Positions 20,028-30,949 of a stretch of 64,000 bases of DNA are shown here, one piece after another. Source of the stretch: Chrysopilus asiliformis (taxonomy: Eukaryota; Arthropoda; Insecta; Diptera; Rhagionidae); assembly GCA_964034945.1 (NCBI GenBank), contig OZ035960.1:75986585-76050584 (forward strand). Direction: 5' to 3'. The notes below the pieces were generated by a model, which searched no databases, was not told the DNA's origin, and saw only the letters and a list, made by a program, of their open reading frames with translations. Each line of letters opens with the position of its first letter. Positions within the stretch are counted from its first letter, which is position 1. A program made the translations under genes and the position numbers.

Positions 20028-23000
20028 AAAATAAGGATCATCAAAATCGGAGCCGCTGGAGCACTGCGGAAAGAAATCCAAACAAAATCGCTTTGCCTTT
20101 TAAATATATAGATTCGTGATCAGCGACCCCGAAAACCCCCTAATGACATTTTTTCCCGGAAAAATGGGAAAACGGATATTTGCATTATCCTTACAGGACC
20201 TTCCGTTATGAATTTTGAAAATCTAACACCGGATTCGTGATCAGCGACCCCAAAAATCCCCGAGTGGTACTTTTCAGCCTCCTATTGAGCAGGATTCATG
20301 GCGAAAATCACGGTTTAAAAACACTCAAACCCCCTTTACCCCCCGTTCACCACCTTAGCTATAAAATTTCGAAAAATCTCGATGGTTGGGACATATTCTG
20401 AAAGTTTCAAGTCTCTATCTTGAGGGGTTTGGGCTGGGCGTCAGGTTAAACGATTTTATATATAGAGCAGATGGTTTTCACTTTTTCCAATAAAGACTCA
20501 ATTTCAACAAAAAAAAAATATTTTGCCACCGCTTAGAATTGAACCCGTACCTGGCGCGATGTAGTTTACACTTATTCAGTAGTAAGAATATAAATTTTAA
20601 AGATAAATTAAGTAATAAAAAAACAGGCAGTCATTGGGGACTGCCAACAGAAGTGAAAACAATAATATATGTAAGGTAATTTTGTCGTGTATTTATGCCT
20701 ATATATTTTTTAACCTGAAATTTTGAAAATATATGCTAATAAGCAGTAAATTTTAAATAAAAGTCAATTATGCATATTAAGGTTTGAATTCCTGAGCAGC
20801 ACATGATTTTCTTATACAACAAATAGCTACAGATATTTAATTCTTTCTGTATAAGAATGCCACGTGCTGTTCAGAAATTTTCTGTGTAATTTTATTTTGC
20901 TGTATATATTTTCCCAAAAAAAAATTTCTGTCTCATTTTATTTTGCTGTATGATATTTTCCAAAAAAAAAATCGTTTTTTTTTGTGTAAGAAAGTCATGT
21001 GCTATTCTGAAATTTCCTCTCTAGTTTTATTTTGCTCTATACAGTCTTCAAAAAAAACCGATTTTTTCTGTATAAAAAAATCAAATGAAAGCAAATCAGC
21101 ATTCTTAACCCATTTATTCGCCACCCGGTAAGAATTCTTACCACAACTTTGAATATTCATCAAAGCTCATCAAATTACTTTTTCGTTGATTGGGTAATTG
21201 GATTTTCCCATTTTTGGTCACAAAACAGACAAAAACCCTCCCAGAAACGTAAAAATACTCGTTTCTCGCCATTGGTAAGAATTCGTATTACAAAACCTTT
21301 TTTCACATTTTTGTTTATTTTTTCGAAGAATGTACCGCAAAGCGGTAAGGGGTTCAGCCCTTAGATCATTTTTATTCCAAAATCAATAAAAATTTTCACG
21401 TTTTTCTGGAAAAAATACCACATATTGAGCATATCAGTGTATTGGCTATTTGTCGTGGTTAAGAATTTTTACCACAATTTTCCGGAAAACTGTGGGTCGG
21501 AAAATTCTGAAACTTTTTGAAAGTCATATTCGACCCAAAAGTAGCTTCCACACGAATTTTGATGGAAAAATTCCCACGCGTCTAAGAGCGGCGAAAAATG
21601 GGTTAAGCTGTTAAATTAGCATGTCGGTGACGCGAACTCAAGGTTTTACCCATCCAAAAATCGCACAACGCGCCTAACGAAGTATAATATAAATAAAATA
21701 AATAATTTAAGGTCAAAAAAAAAATTAAAAAAAAAACATTTTGCCACCACTCGGAATCGAACCCGCACATCTGGCGCATTGTAGTCTAACACTTATTCAG
21801 GAGTAAAAATGTAAACTTAAAGATAAATTAAGTACCTAAAAAAATATTAAAAAAAAGTAAATAAACCAACAAAAAAAAATTTGAAAAGAAAAAAAAATTT
21901 CTTGTCACCGATAAGAATTGAACCCGGTCCTGGCGCATGGTAGTCCAACTTCTAACTCACTGCACTAATCAGACAGTACGGAATGTCGTTTTAACATTGA
22001 AGACTTAGTTAGTGGCATATTCATAATTTTGAAAGGGAAATAACTAATAAAGTATTATTAAAATATCTACAGCTATAGAGCTTTCATTTAAAAAAGGATC
22101 ATCGAAATCGGAGCCGCTGGAGCTCTGCGGAAAGAAATCCAAACAAAATCGCTTTGCCTTTTAAATATATAGATTCGTGATCAGCGACCCCGATAACCCC
22201 CTAATGACATTTTTCCCGGAAAAAATGGGAAACCGGATATTTGCATTATCCTTACAGGACCTTCCGTTTTGAATTTTGAAAATCTAACACCGGATTCGTG
22301 ATCAGCGACCCCAAAAATCCCCGAGTGATCCTTTTCAGCCTCCTATTGAGCAGGATTCATGGCGAAAATCACGGTTTAAAAACACCCAAACCCCCTTTAC
22401 TCCCCGTTCACCCCCTTAGGGGTAAAATTTCGGAAAATCTCACCTTAGTGAGCGCCTACGCGATGGTTGGGACATATTCTGAAAGTTTCAAGTCTATCTT
22501 CATGGATTTGGGCTAGCGTCAGGTTAAACGATTTTATATATAGAGAAGATGGTTTTCACTTTTTCCAATAAAAGACGATGCGTAACAGATATTTTTAATT
22601 TTACGTTTAAAAAACTCAATTTCAACAAAAAAAAAAATAAAAAAAAAATATTTTGCCACCGCTCAGAATGGCGCGATGTAGTTTACACTTATTCAGTAGT
22701 AAGAATATAAATTTTAAAGATAAATTAAGTAATAAAAAACAGGCAGTCATGGGGGACCAACAGAAGTGAAAACAATAATATGTAAGGTAATTTTGTCGTG
22801 TATTTATACCTATATATTTTTTAACCTGAAATTTTGAAAATATATGCTAATAAGCAGTAAATTTTAAATAAAAGTCAATTATGCATATTAAGGTTTGAAT
22901 TCCTGAGCAGCACATGATTTTCTTATACAACAAATAGCTACAGATATTTAATTCTTTCTGTATAAGAATGCCACGTGCTGTTCAGAAATTTTCTGTTTAA

Positions 23001-24810
23001 TTTTATTGTGCTTTATATTTTCCAAAAAAAATCGATTTTTTGTTATATAAGTCAACTGGTGTTCAGAAATTTTCTGTTTAATTTTATTTTGCTGTATGAT
23101 ATTTTCCAAAAAAAAAAAATCGTTTTTTTATTGTGTAAGAAAGTTATGTGCTATTCAGAAATTTCCTCGCTAATTTTATTTTGCTCTGTACTGTCTTCCA
23201 AAAAAAAATCGATTTTTTCTTTATAAAAAAATCAAATGAAAGCAAATCAGCATTCTTAAGCTGTTAAATTAGCATGTCGGTGACGCGAACTCATAAGATT
23301 TTACCCATCCAAAAATCGCCCAACGCGCCTAAAGAAGTATAATATAAATAATTTAAGGTAAAAAAAAACATTTTGTCACCACTCGGAATCGAACCCGCAC
23401 ATCTGGCGCATTGTAGTCTAACACTTATTCAGGAGTAAAAATGTAAACTTAAAGATAAATTAAGTACCTAAAAAAATATTAAAAAAAAGTAAATAAACCA
23501 ACAAAAAAAAATTTGAAAAGAAAAAAAAATTTCTTGTCACCGATAAGAATTGAACCCGGTCCTGGCGCATGGTAGTCCAACTTCTAACTCACTGCGCTGA
23601 TCAGGCAGTACGGAATGTCGTGTTACCATTGAAGACTTAGTTAGCGGCATATTTATAATTTTGAAAGGCAAATAACTAATAAAGTATTATTAAAAATGGG
23701 GAAAAAAGTAAAACGGACTTATCTACAGCTATAGAGCTTTCATTTAAAAAAAAATAGCTATAGAGCTTTCATTTAAAAAAGGATCATCGAAATCGGAGCC
23801 GCTGGAGCTCTGCGGAAAGAAATCCAAACAAAATCGCTTTGCCTTTTAAATATATAGATTCGTGATCAGCGACCCCAAAAATCCCCGAGTGATACTTTTC
23901 AGCCTCCTATTGAGCAGGATTCATGGCGAAAATCACGGTTTAAAAACACCCAAACACCCTTTACCTCCCGTTCACCCCCTTAGTGCTAAAATTTCGAAAA
24001 ATCTCGTCTTAGTGAGCGCCTACGCGATGGTTGGGACATATTCTGAAAGTTTCAAGTCTTTATCTTCAGGGGTTTGGGCTGGGCGTCAGGTTAAACGATT
24101 TTATATATAGAGAAGATGGTTTTCACTTTTTCCAATAAAAGACAGAAAAAAATCAATTTTTTCTGTATAAAAAAATCAAATGAAAGCGAATCACAGCATT
24201 CTTAAGCTGTTAAATAAGCATGTCGGTGACGCGAACTCATGAGATTTTACCCATCCAAAAATCACCCAACGCGCCTAAAGAAGTATAATATAAATAAAAT
24301 AAGTAATTTAAGGTCAAAAAAAAAAAATTTAAAAAAAAACATTTTGTCACCACTCGGAATCGAACCCGCACATCTGGCGCATTGTAGTCTAACACTTATT
24401 TAGGAGTAAAAATGTAAACTTAAAGATAAATTAAGTAATAATATATTAATAAAAGTAAAAAAATCAAAAAAAAAAATTTGAAAAGAAAAAAAAAAGAATT
24501 TGTCATCGATAAGAATTGAACCCGGGCCTGGCGCATGGCAGTCCAACTTCTAACTCACTGCACTAATCGAACAGTACGAAATGTCGTTTTAACATTGAAG
24601 ACTTAGTTAGCGGCATATTTATAATTTTGAAAGGCAAATTACTAATAAAGTATTATTAAAAATGGGGAAAAAAGTAAAACGGACATATCTACAGCTATAG
24701 AGCTTTCCTTTAAAAAAAAAATCATCAAAATCGGTTCAATAGGAACTCCAGGAGCTCTGTCGAAAGAAATCCATACAAAATCGCTTTGCCTTTTAAATAT
24801 ATAGATTATG
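20028..24810. repeat. Three-copy tandem array of a composite unit with tRNA-like modules
   Basis: Copy I is about 20030-22090, copy II about 22095-23770 and copy III about 23775-24720; a fourth start runs to 24810. Each copy begins GGATCATCGAAATCGGAGCC and contains a family B-like segment (CGTGATCAGCGACCCC). It then has a module with TTTGCCACCGC, an AT-rich block, CATGTCGGTGACGCGAACTC, and two more modules (CACCACTCGGAATCGAACCC and CACCGATAAGAATTGAACCC). Read on the minus strand, these modules contain GGTTCGATTCC or GGTTCAATTC, which are B-box-like. Copy I carries an inserted piggyBac MITE. Copy III has a large internal deletion. Confidence 0.85.
21109..21602. mobile_element. piggyBac-type MITE, 494 bp, in array copy I
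   Basis: It is bounded by TTAA at 21105-21108 and 21603-21606. The ends read TTAACCCATTTATTCGCC and, inverted, TTAACCCATTTTTCGCC. Array copies II (about 23256) and III (about 24200) have the empty site CATTCTTAAGCTGTTAAAT with a single TTAA at this point. The interior has GGTAAGAATTCTTACCAC palindromic motifs and no transposase. The terminal TTAACCCATT is shared with the piggyBac end at 1129. Confidence 0.95.
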
Positions 24811-24812
24811 TA

Positions 24813-25766
24813 TTGGGAGTACAAATGGAAAACCGCCGTTTTCCAATAGATGGCGCTAGTAGTAAAATGCTGGTCAAAAATATCAGATCAGACAGCTCAA
24901 ATGATAAGGAAGGCATCTGACAATAATCCCTTAAATTTGTGAATTTTTATCGGCGTCATATATTTTTTTGTTCGTGAAAATGTCAAAATTTGAGCCAAAT
25001 AAGCGTCATTTGCGGGAAGTTTTGCTTTTTGCCTTCAATACGAAAAAATTTGCAGCGTCGAATGATTGTAGAAACTTGTGGTGAGGCTTCTATTAGTTAA
25101 ATAACGTGCCGCGAATGGTTTCAACGCTACAAAAGTGGTGATTTTGACGTGGAAAATAAGGTACGTCCCAGACCAGTAAAAAAGTTTAAAGACGCGGAAT
25201 TCGAGGCATTACTGGATGGAGATCCATGTCAAACGCAAAATTGGACGTCACTCAACAAGCCATTTCTCATTCGTCTGAAAGCCTTGAGAATGATCCAAAA
25301 ACAAGGAAATTGGTTGCCATACGAGTTGAAATTGGTTGCCATACGAGCAACTTAGTGGAACTATCACAGGAGCTCACTGCCGAACACAATTAATGTGTTT
25401 GAGCGGAGCATTGAAGAAAAAACGGGTACAATTCAAGGAAAGCCATGACAAAGTGATTTTGCAGCACAACAACGCTCGACCACATGTTGGTAATGTCGTT
25501 AAAACCTATCTGGAAAACCTATCTCCAGACAACATCCCTTCCGACTACCATCTGTTCCGATCAATGACGCATAGCCTAACTAAATATCATTTTCGATCTT
25601 ACGGAGAGACCAAAAATTTAGTCGATTTGTGGATCGCCTCAAAAGACGAGCAATTTTTTCGACGAGGAATCCGTATGCTGCCAGAAATATAGGCAAAAGT
25701 TGTGGCGTTTTTCACAAAAAAGCCTCCAACTTTGAAAAAAACTACGGTTACCATTTGTAATCCCAA
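24813..25766 (+). mobile_element. mariner element (Mos1-like), defective
   Basis: The ends are inverted repeats TTGGGAGTACAAATGG and, from the right, TTGGGATTACAAATGG, flanked by TA (24811-24812 and 25767-25768). The 954-bp length is shorter than the usual ~1.3 kb because of internal deletions. It is inserted in the sequence that follows the tandem array. Confidence 0.92.
24979..25692 (+). pseudogene. mariner transposase pseudogene
   Basis: Pieces in several frames match mariner transposase in order: SKFEPNKRHLREVLLFAF, CREWFQR-like HTH, DFDVENKVRPRPVKKF, FEALLDGDPCQTQ, WTSLNKPFLIRLKALRMIQK, then LKKKRVQFKESHDKVILQ and PSDYHLFRSMTHSL, ending RRGIRMLPEI. The segment carrying the first catalytic Asp (TGDEKW block) is deleted. 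The second appears as HNNARPH where HDNARPH is expected, so that Asp is now Asn. Part of the third Asp region is also lost. It is catalytically dead, with the highest similarity in type to the Mos1/mauritiana group. Confidence 0.88.
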
Positions 25767-25876
25767 TAAATAATAATGTAAAAATAATACAAAGTAACAT
25801 CCCTTCGTTATGTTACGACTCTTGAACCCTCATCAGTGTTCTATTATTTTATATTTGCCTTTCGGGATCGGTTTGA

Positions 25877-26095
25877 TCACAATAGGGATCGATAAATTTT
25901 TTTAGGCCTAACAAAGATTCCCAGTAGAATTTCCCGAGCAAATCTCTTGCATCTTGGGTTATGTCGTCGCTCTACCTGAGACAAGCATCTGCTTCCCCCA
26001 TAGACTTTCTGGGCCGGGTCTCCCTCACTCATTCGAGCCAAGTTATTTGTCCGCCGCAAGCTATTGAACTTGACTTTTTTAAGTGAATGCGGCAA
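25877..26095 (-). pseudogene. Non-LTR retrotransposon C-terminal fragment
   Basis: The 72-residue reading contains LRRTNNLARMSEGDPAQKVY and then RCLSQVERRHNPRCKR. It resembles the tail of some insect LINE ORFs, where G-H-x-x-RM-x-x-x-x-PA-x-KV is followed by a basic RGRP-like stretch. No RT core is adjacent. The match rests on a short motif, so the family assignment is tentative. Confidence 0.45.
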
Positions 26096-26210
26096 TCGCG
26101 CTTGTTAAGGACTTAGGTTTCCGAGGAGTACATGAGGACTGCTAAGACAATTTTCTTGTATAGGAGGAGCTTAGATTTAATGGAGAGACTTAAGCGGAAG
26201 AGTTGTGATT

Positions 26211-26465
26211 GCGAATATATCAAAAACTGTGCATCTTATCAAAAAAGTGCAAGAACAAAAGTTATTTAGGATATAATTCTACATAAAACTCCCATTTATC
26301 AAAATTCGATTGGAATAAATTAAAAAAAAAAAACCTTTTTCAACAGTTTGACTTCAAAGTGGAATTTTGATACAGCCATTCACTTAAATTTCGAATAATG
26401 CCATATCATCACCATACGGGTTTTCAATAATTGCCAGATTGGCAATTATAGCTTTTGTTATGTTT
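26211..26465 (+). repeat. INE-1-like repeat (family A), 3' half
   Basis: It starts GCGAATATATCAAAAACTG and ends ATTGCCAGATTGGCAATTAT AGCTTTTGTTATG. It has a ~15-bp insertion (CGAATAATGCCATATC) near the 3' end that is shared with the copy at 56426. Confidence 0.88.
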
Positions 26466-27720
26466 TATATTTAACTTATCTGTAATCATAAATATCCATC
26501 ATTTATTGCAAGACATTGAACAGTAAAACATGCAGTTTTTTTTTGTAAATACTTAACCGAAGATACAAAATATTGTATTTCCCAGGGGGTTTAGTTTTAA
26601 ACTACAACCCAACGGCAATCGACTTCGATCAATAAAAATATATGTTACATCTGAAGATGGTACTCCTGAATTTAAAATACAAACCCCGTGACATATCTCC
26701 TCAAAGTTCAACACCACGATGTATATCTACATTAGTTGAAAAATTCTGAAAAACCGGGGTGATCAAGTTTTTGTTAAGGGGCTAGGCTTTTCATCTCAGC
26801 ATAATTCATGGGTTAACAAAAACGAAATTATTTGAAACCAAAATCGTATTTTTTTATTTTTCAATTACAATCATTAACTTAAGTAATATTCATATTACAG
26901 GTTTGCTTCATTGATCTCAAATCTACCAATTTGACATCGAATTTATAGCTGGTATCTTGATAATTTATGATTTTAATTTCTCCACTCGCCAAGAATCTTT
27001 CTTTTTCATATTCGCGGTACTCATAACACGAAATATTAAAACTCTTTTATGTAGTTACTATCACATGTACACCGCATCGTTAACTCCCTATCGTCATCAA
27101 ATTTCAAGTTAAAATGTCTATAAAACACATTTTTACTCTCAATGATTCCAGAAATTTCGCTTTTTTTCCGTATCAACTTTTTCCTAAATCCCTCCAGAGC
27201 TAACATATTTTCGGTCCTCACTTGCAGAAATTGGTAATGGTTTGCTTGTTGTTGTAACACTCTCATCCCCCTGACGACTCTTACTCTGATTACTTTGATT
27301 GTTTGGCAGGCAGATTCGTAAATGTTATTAATTTGAATGATAACCCAATCTAGGTAAAAGAATGTTAAAGGTCAAACGTCCTTCATTACTATTTTCAAGA
27401 TTTACATTGAACAAATATACATACACAAAGAAAAGTAAAAAAATATTTCTATTTGTATGATTTAGCTTGAGATCTAAACAGTTCAACTATAAATATAGAA
27501 CTAAGATGATTTCATTGATAACCTATAGTTATATCGGTATTCATAACATAAAATTCTACCATACACAAAATTATTTCACAACATACTTATATTAGCATCC
27601 GCCGCCTTAACAGAGAAACTACGTGCTCTCAACAACAACACCCATCAGCATCCAGCCGCCGCTAATACAAACACACACCAGCCAGTAGTGGTGCGGTGGA
27701 TACCCTTCCGGTCAATAAAC
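26466..27720. other. No gene recognised
   Basis: AT-rich intronic sequence. A 76-residue minus-strand ORF at 27036-27266 shows no recognisable domain, no acceptor or donor of note and no coding-like neighbours, so I do not call it a gene. Confidence 0.45.
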
Positions 27721-27980
27721 AATAATTACCTTATCTCCAATATAAACAAACACACAAATAACAACAATAACCCACTCACCAAATAATAACAACCTTATCT
27801 CTAACGTAAACAAACCCAAACGTGCTCCAACCACCAATGTAAACAAACCCAACCCTTATCTCCTATGTAAACAAACTCCACGCGCCACCACCAACCACTA
27901 TCTCTTATCTCACTCCAACCAAAACTATCTCTTATCTCCAACCTACCACAGCACGCGCGCAACCTTATCTCGTTATCTAT
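27721..27980. promoter_or_regulatory. Cluster of GATA and forkhead-type motifs in a degenerate minisatellite
   Basis: Seven TTATCT (AGATAA) motifs lie at 27731, 27795, 27856, 27905, 27932, 27965 and 27973. Four TAAACAAAC motifs (three within GTAAACAAAC) lie at 27743, 27806, 27839 and 27867. They occur in a purine-poor, C-rich stretch where the two motifs alternate. GATA and Fox factors bind such sites in flies. The arrangement could be an enhancer or a simple minisatellite. Nothing in the sequence alone decides this. Confidence 0.4.
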
Positions 27981-28095
27981 CAAAAATTTCCCGTGGCCAC
28001 GTTCTACATTAATTTCAAGTTAGCGAAGTATCGCGTAGGCCTTGGGAGCCGCAGAGGGGTCACAAAAGCCTAATACCACAGACCAATCACCCGCG

Positions 28096-28560
28096 AATTT
28101 CTCAGCGAAGTTTTATGATCTATCGGAACTGCCGAGACATGGGACACGGGTACCCTGACTGCCCTAAGCATAACCAAGGTAAGTTTTGCTATGGATGTGG
28201 GTAAACTGGAATATTGAAGCGGAATTGTCAAACGTGCACTCCTAACCGTGGGGAGGACACTTTGTGGAAAGCGAGAAGCAGTGGGACACTTCGACCAGTG
28301 AATAATTTAAGACATCCTAACAGCCCAGAGACAGTGGTGGCTGCGTGAAATACTGAGGCAGCAGCACACCATTAGCAAGTAAATAGACGTCGCAGTGTCG
28401 GTATTGGAGTACTACCAATTTTTCTAGATTGGGTGACGTGGAATTCAGCGTTTTATTAGATAACAGTGCATCGGTCAGTGCCTTAGTATTTGGAACATTA
28501 GGGTTTTTGAGAGAAAATAATATTGAAGTTCGGGTGGTTGACTGTGCGAAGAAACGCACC
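28096..28560 (+). pseudogene. Ty3/gypsy gag zinc knuckle and protease relic
   Basis: About 28105-28240 reads as two knuckle-like blocks, NCRDMGHGYPDCPKH and FCYGCG-stop-TGILKRNC. About 28430-28530 reads EFSVLLDNSASVSALVFGTL, which has the spacing of a retropepsin active site with DNSAS in place of D(T/S)GAS. Both lie in the order expected of a gag-pol polyprotein, but stops and a frame change separate them. No LTR was found. It is on the opposite strand from the pol relic at 30.9-32.8 kb. Confidence 0.55.
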
Positions 28561-29650
28561 GAGCGTCTTCTCGTATTTTGTAGTGTTTTTATAACAAAAC
28601 TTGTATTTTTTAAAGTTAGCGGTTAAAAGGTTCGAAGGAACGAACGAAGTATTGTACCTTTAACACTGTAACGTTTTCTTCAATGTTTTTGGCGAAATTA
28701 ATAATTTTTGCAACTTTCGGCAACTTCGTATCACGTAAAATCCGTTGCTTCTAAGCAGCTAGCTGCCCGAAAAAGGATTCGGAATTTCGTTTGATACGAA
28801 TACAGATGTGTTTAAATTTTCTTCTATTTTTTCGATTTTTTTATCTTGAATACACAGTTTTTATAAATTGGTTTTAGTCTCACTAGATTAATTATCTTTT
28901 GGTTGTCTTTTTACACTTACCATGAAAAAATCGAATTTCTAGCAAAGTGGATATGTTTTGAAGTGGAATAGCTTGACTGCAGTAGGGTTCTGTTGTTCAG
29001 GACATTTTCATCGCCACGAAGAACATTTTCACGGCTTTGGAGTCTTCTAGAAAAAAGAGAAAACACAAAGCATAAGGGAGTATTTTTTTATTATATATTA
29101 TTTTATTTTTATCGGTCTTTTTTAAAATTATTAATATTTTTATTGAATTGTATTCAACATTTTTTTAAATTCATTAGTATTAGTATTTATTTATCAAAAT
29201 ACGGGGCTTTGAGGTTAGGTTATTCTTAAAGAGAAAAATATGTATTTTCACGGATTCAAAACTTTTTTTAGAGGTTGAATCCAGTTTAAATGTATAGTGA
29301 AAACCTTTTTCTTTTCTCCACTGAATCATTTATTTCATTTTGTTTTTTAAAGGAAAGATCGACTTTCTTAATTTATTAACACCAGCTGATTTTTTTTTAG
29401 TTACACTAACTTGTGGTTGTTTTTTTTCGTATATTTTTATTTATATTATTTGGTTTTCACTACATAACTCCACAATTCATTACTTAGAACGCGAGAGCTT
29501 TTCCGTATTATGTCAGGGCAAATCATTTTTCCGTATTGCACGAGGACTTTACACTTCGTTTTGGACTGCCATTATTTCCCGTGGACTGGATTATCTTAAC
29601 TCGAATCGATACAATCACTACGACCGCAAACGTAAACCATCCGGGAAAAC
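28561..29650. other. No gene recognised
   Basis: AT-rich, with T-rich runs. Contains a GAAGGAACGAACGAAG run near 28632. Short hydrophobic ORFs (for example 29340-29687) reflect T-rich composition rather than recognisable proteins. Confidence 0.4.
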
Positions 29651-29656
29651 ACGCTT

Positions 29657-29986
29657 GTGTCGCGTTCCGAAAGAGCAGGTACGATGATCGTGAGGCGATT
29701 TCAATGTCCTGGTGATAGCGACTTAGAAAAATGTACTTATATAGAACGCTTACCTCAGTGTTTTGCCATAAACCACTGGAGAGGAAGCGGAATAAATCAA
29801 GAAATGTTAAAGACTCTCTCTTTTGCCCACATTGACCAAATAGGAAAAATCACGAAATTTATTAAAAACAGGAAATCAGGTGTGGAGAACTATGTTCTAA
29901 ATATCGAGAATTTGCTTAAAATATGGTGCAAAATAAAAGTTTTTATTCTATTGGAATTTCTTGGCTTACAGGTCCAAAAAAAATAA
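29657..29986 (+). CDS. Unrecognised ORF, 109 codons, beside an inverted repeat
   Basis: The first ~90 residues have balanced, coding-like composition (RRFQCPGDSDLEKCTYIE, then CFAINHWRGSGINQEML and IKNRKSGVENYVLNIENLLK). The tail becomes low in quality as it enters the inverted repeat at 29945. I do not recognise the family. It could be an exon of an unfamiliar DNA transposon; on the plus strand a splice-acceptor-like TTTTTTTTAG at 30375 is followed by a short open stretch ending in TAA at 30477. The function is unknown. Confidence 0.3.
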   Translation: MSRSERAGTMIVRRFQCPGDSDLEKCTYIERLPQCFAINHWRGSGINQEMLKTLSFAHIDQIGKITKFIKNRKSGVENYVLNIENLLKIWCKIKVFILLEFLGLQVQKK

Positions 29987-30420
29987 TAGAGCAACAGTTC
30001 AACAGGTCAGACATGTTTGCCCTGAAACCCCATTTGCAGCCTGTTTCTGGCATAGAAGCTGACTCACCGTCATCAGAGCCTGCTTTACCAGCTTCCACGC
30101 AGGCTAACAGGATTTGGTGGTGTAGGACTCAATTTGAGTAGTTATACCCCGATGCTACAAACCTTACACGAATTATAAGGCCGAGGCAACATAGCTCCAT
30201 TTAAGTCATAGCGAATCCACTATTTTGTGTTTAACCAAAGCAGGCTCTGATGACGGTGAGCCAGCTTCCATGCCAGAAACAGGCTCCTAATGGGGTTTCA
30301 GGGCAAACATATCTGACCTGTTGGGGGGAATATGGATGTGAAAACATCCACAAAAATAATATAACATGCGTTATTTTTTTTTAGGACCTATAAGCCAAGA
30401 AATTCCAATAGAACTCAATG
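29945..30420. repeat. Large imperfect inverted repeat
   Basis: The left arm (about 29945-30105) and right arm (about 30235-30420) are inverted copies, including TTCTATTGGAATTTCTTGGC, CAGGTCAGACATGTTTGCCC and GACTCACCGTCATCAGAGCC. About 130 bp separates the arms. The right arm carries a ~40-bp insertion (GGGGGAATATGGATGTG...). The arms do not start with a recognised transposon terminus. Confidence 0.75.
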
Positions 30421-30649
30421 CTAAAAGGTCACGTAAAAACCATGAATCAGAAATGGTTCAATGGTTAAACCCAAAATAAAACTTTTTTAATGCGATTTTA
30501 AATATTGTGACGAGCTCGGATGGGCTCGTTTGGATATTTGCATAATATAACGCAAGAAAATTAATAAATAAACGTCTTTATTTCAGTTTCTTAAATAATA
30601 AGAAACTCAAATTCTATTTCACAATTCGATGTCAGATGTTTATTGCATT

Positions 30650-30824
30650 AGCTGCGTTCCCGATCCATGAAAAACCTACTGCGGAGTACTGCGGACCGCT
30701 CGCATCTGCACATCCTCTCATTCCGAATCTTAGCATTTGCTTCCAATCATCCAAAAGTGCGTTCCCGACAAAAATTACTGGCAAGTACTGAGCAGTAGTT
30801 TTTACATGGGTCGGGAACGCAGCT
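30650..30824. mobile_element. Small MITE, 175 bp
   Basis: Inverted ends start AGCTGCGTTCCCGA; the right end reads AGCTGCGTTCCCGACCC in reverse. The arms are about 33 bp with a few mismatches. The flanks are ATT on both sides (30647-30649 and 30825-30827), a possible 3-bp target duplication. A third, internal copy of GTGCGTTCCCGA lies at 30762. It sits within otherwise unassigned sequence next to the gypsy pol relic. Confidence 0.75.
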
Positions 30825-30949
30825 ATTAACTCACTATTTCTAACACTTTGCAATACGAAGTCGCTATTATTGTTAGCACTTATTGCTACACATATCACTG
30901 TAAAAACACTTGCTCACTAGAACTACTCTAGTCGATTCTATCACTCCGG

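Noticed and set aside
21755..21990. Functional tRNA genes in the tandem array
   Set aside because: B-box-like sequence is present but the T-arm and anticodon stems do not pair properly and no acceptor stem closes. They are called tRNA-like modules only.
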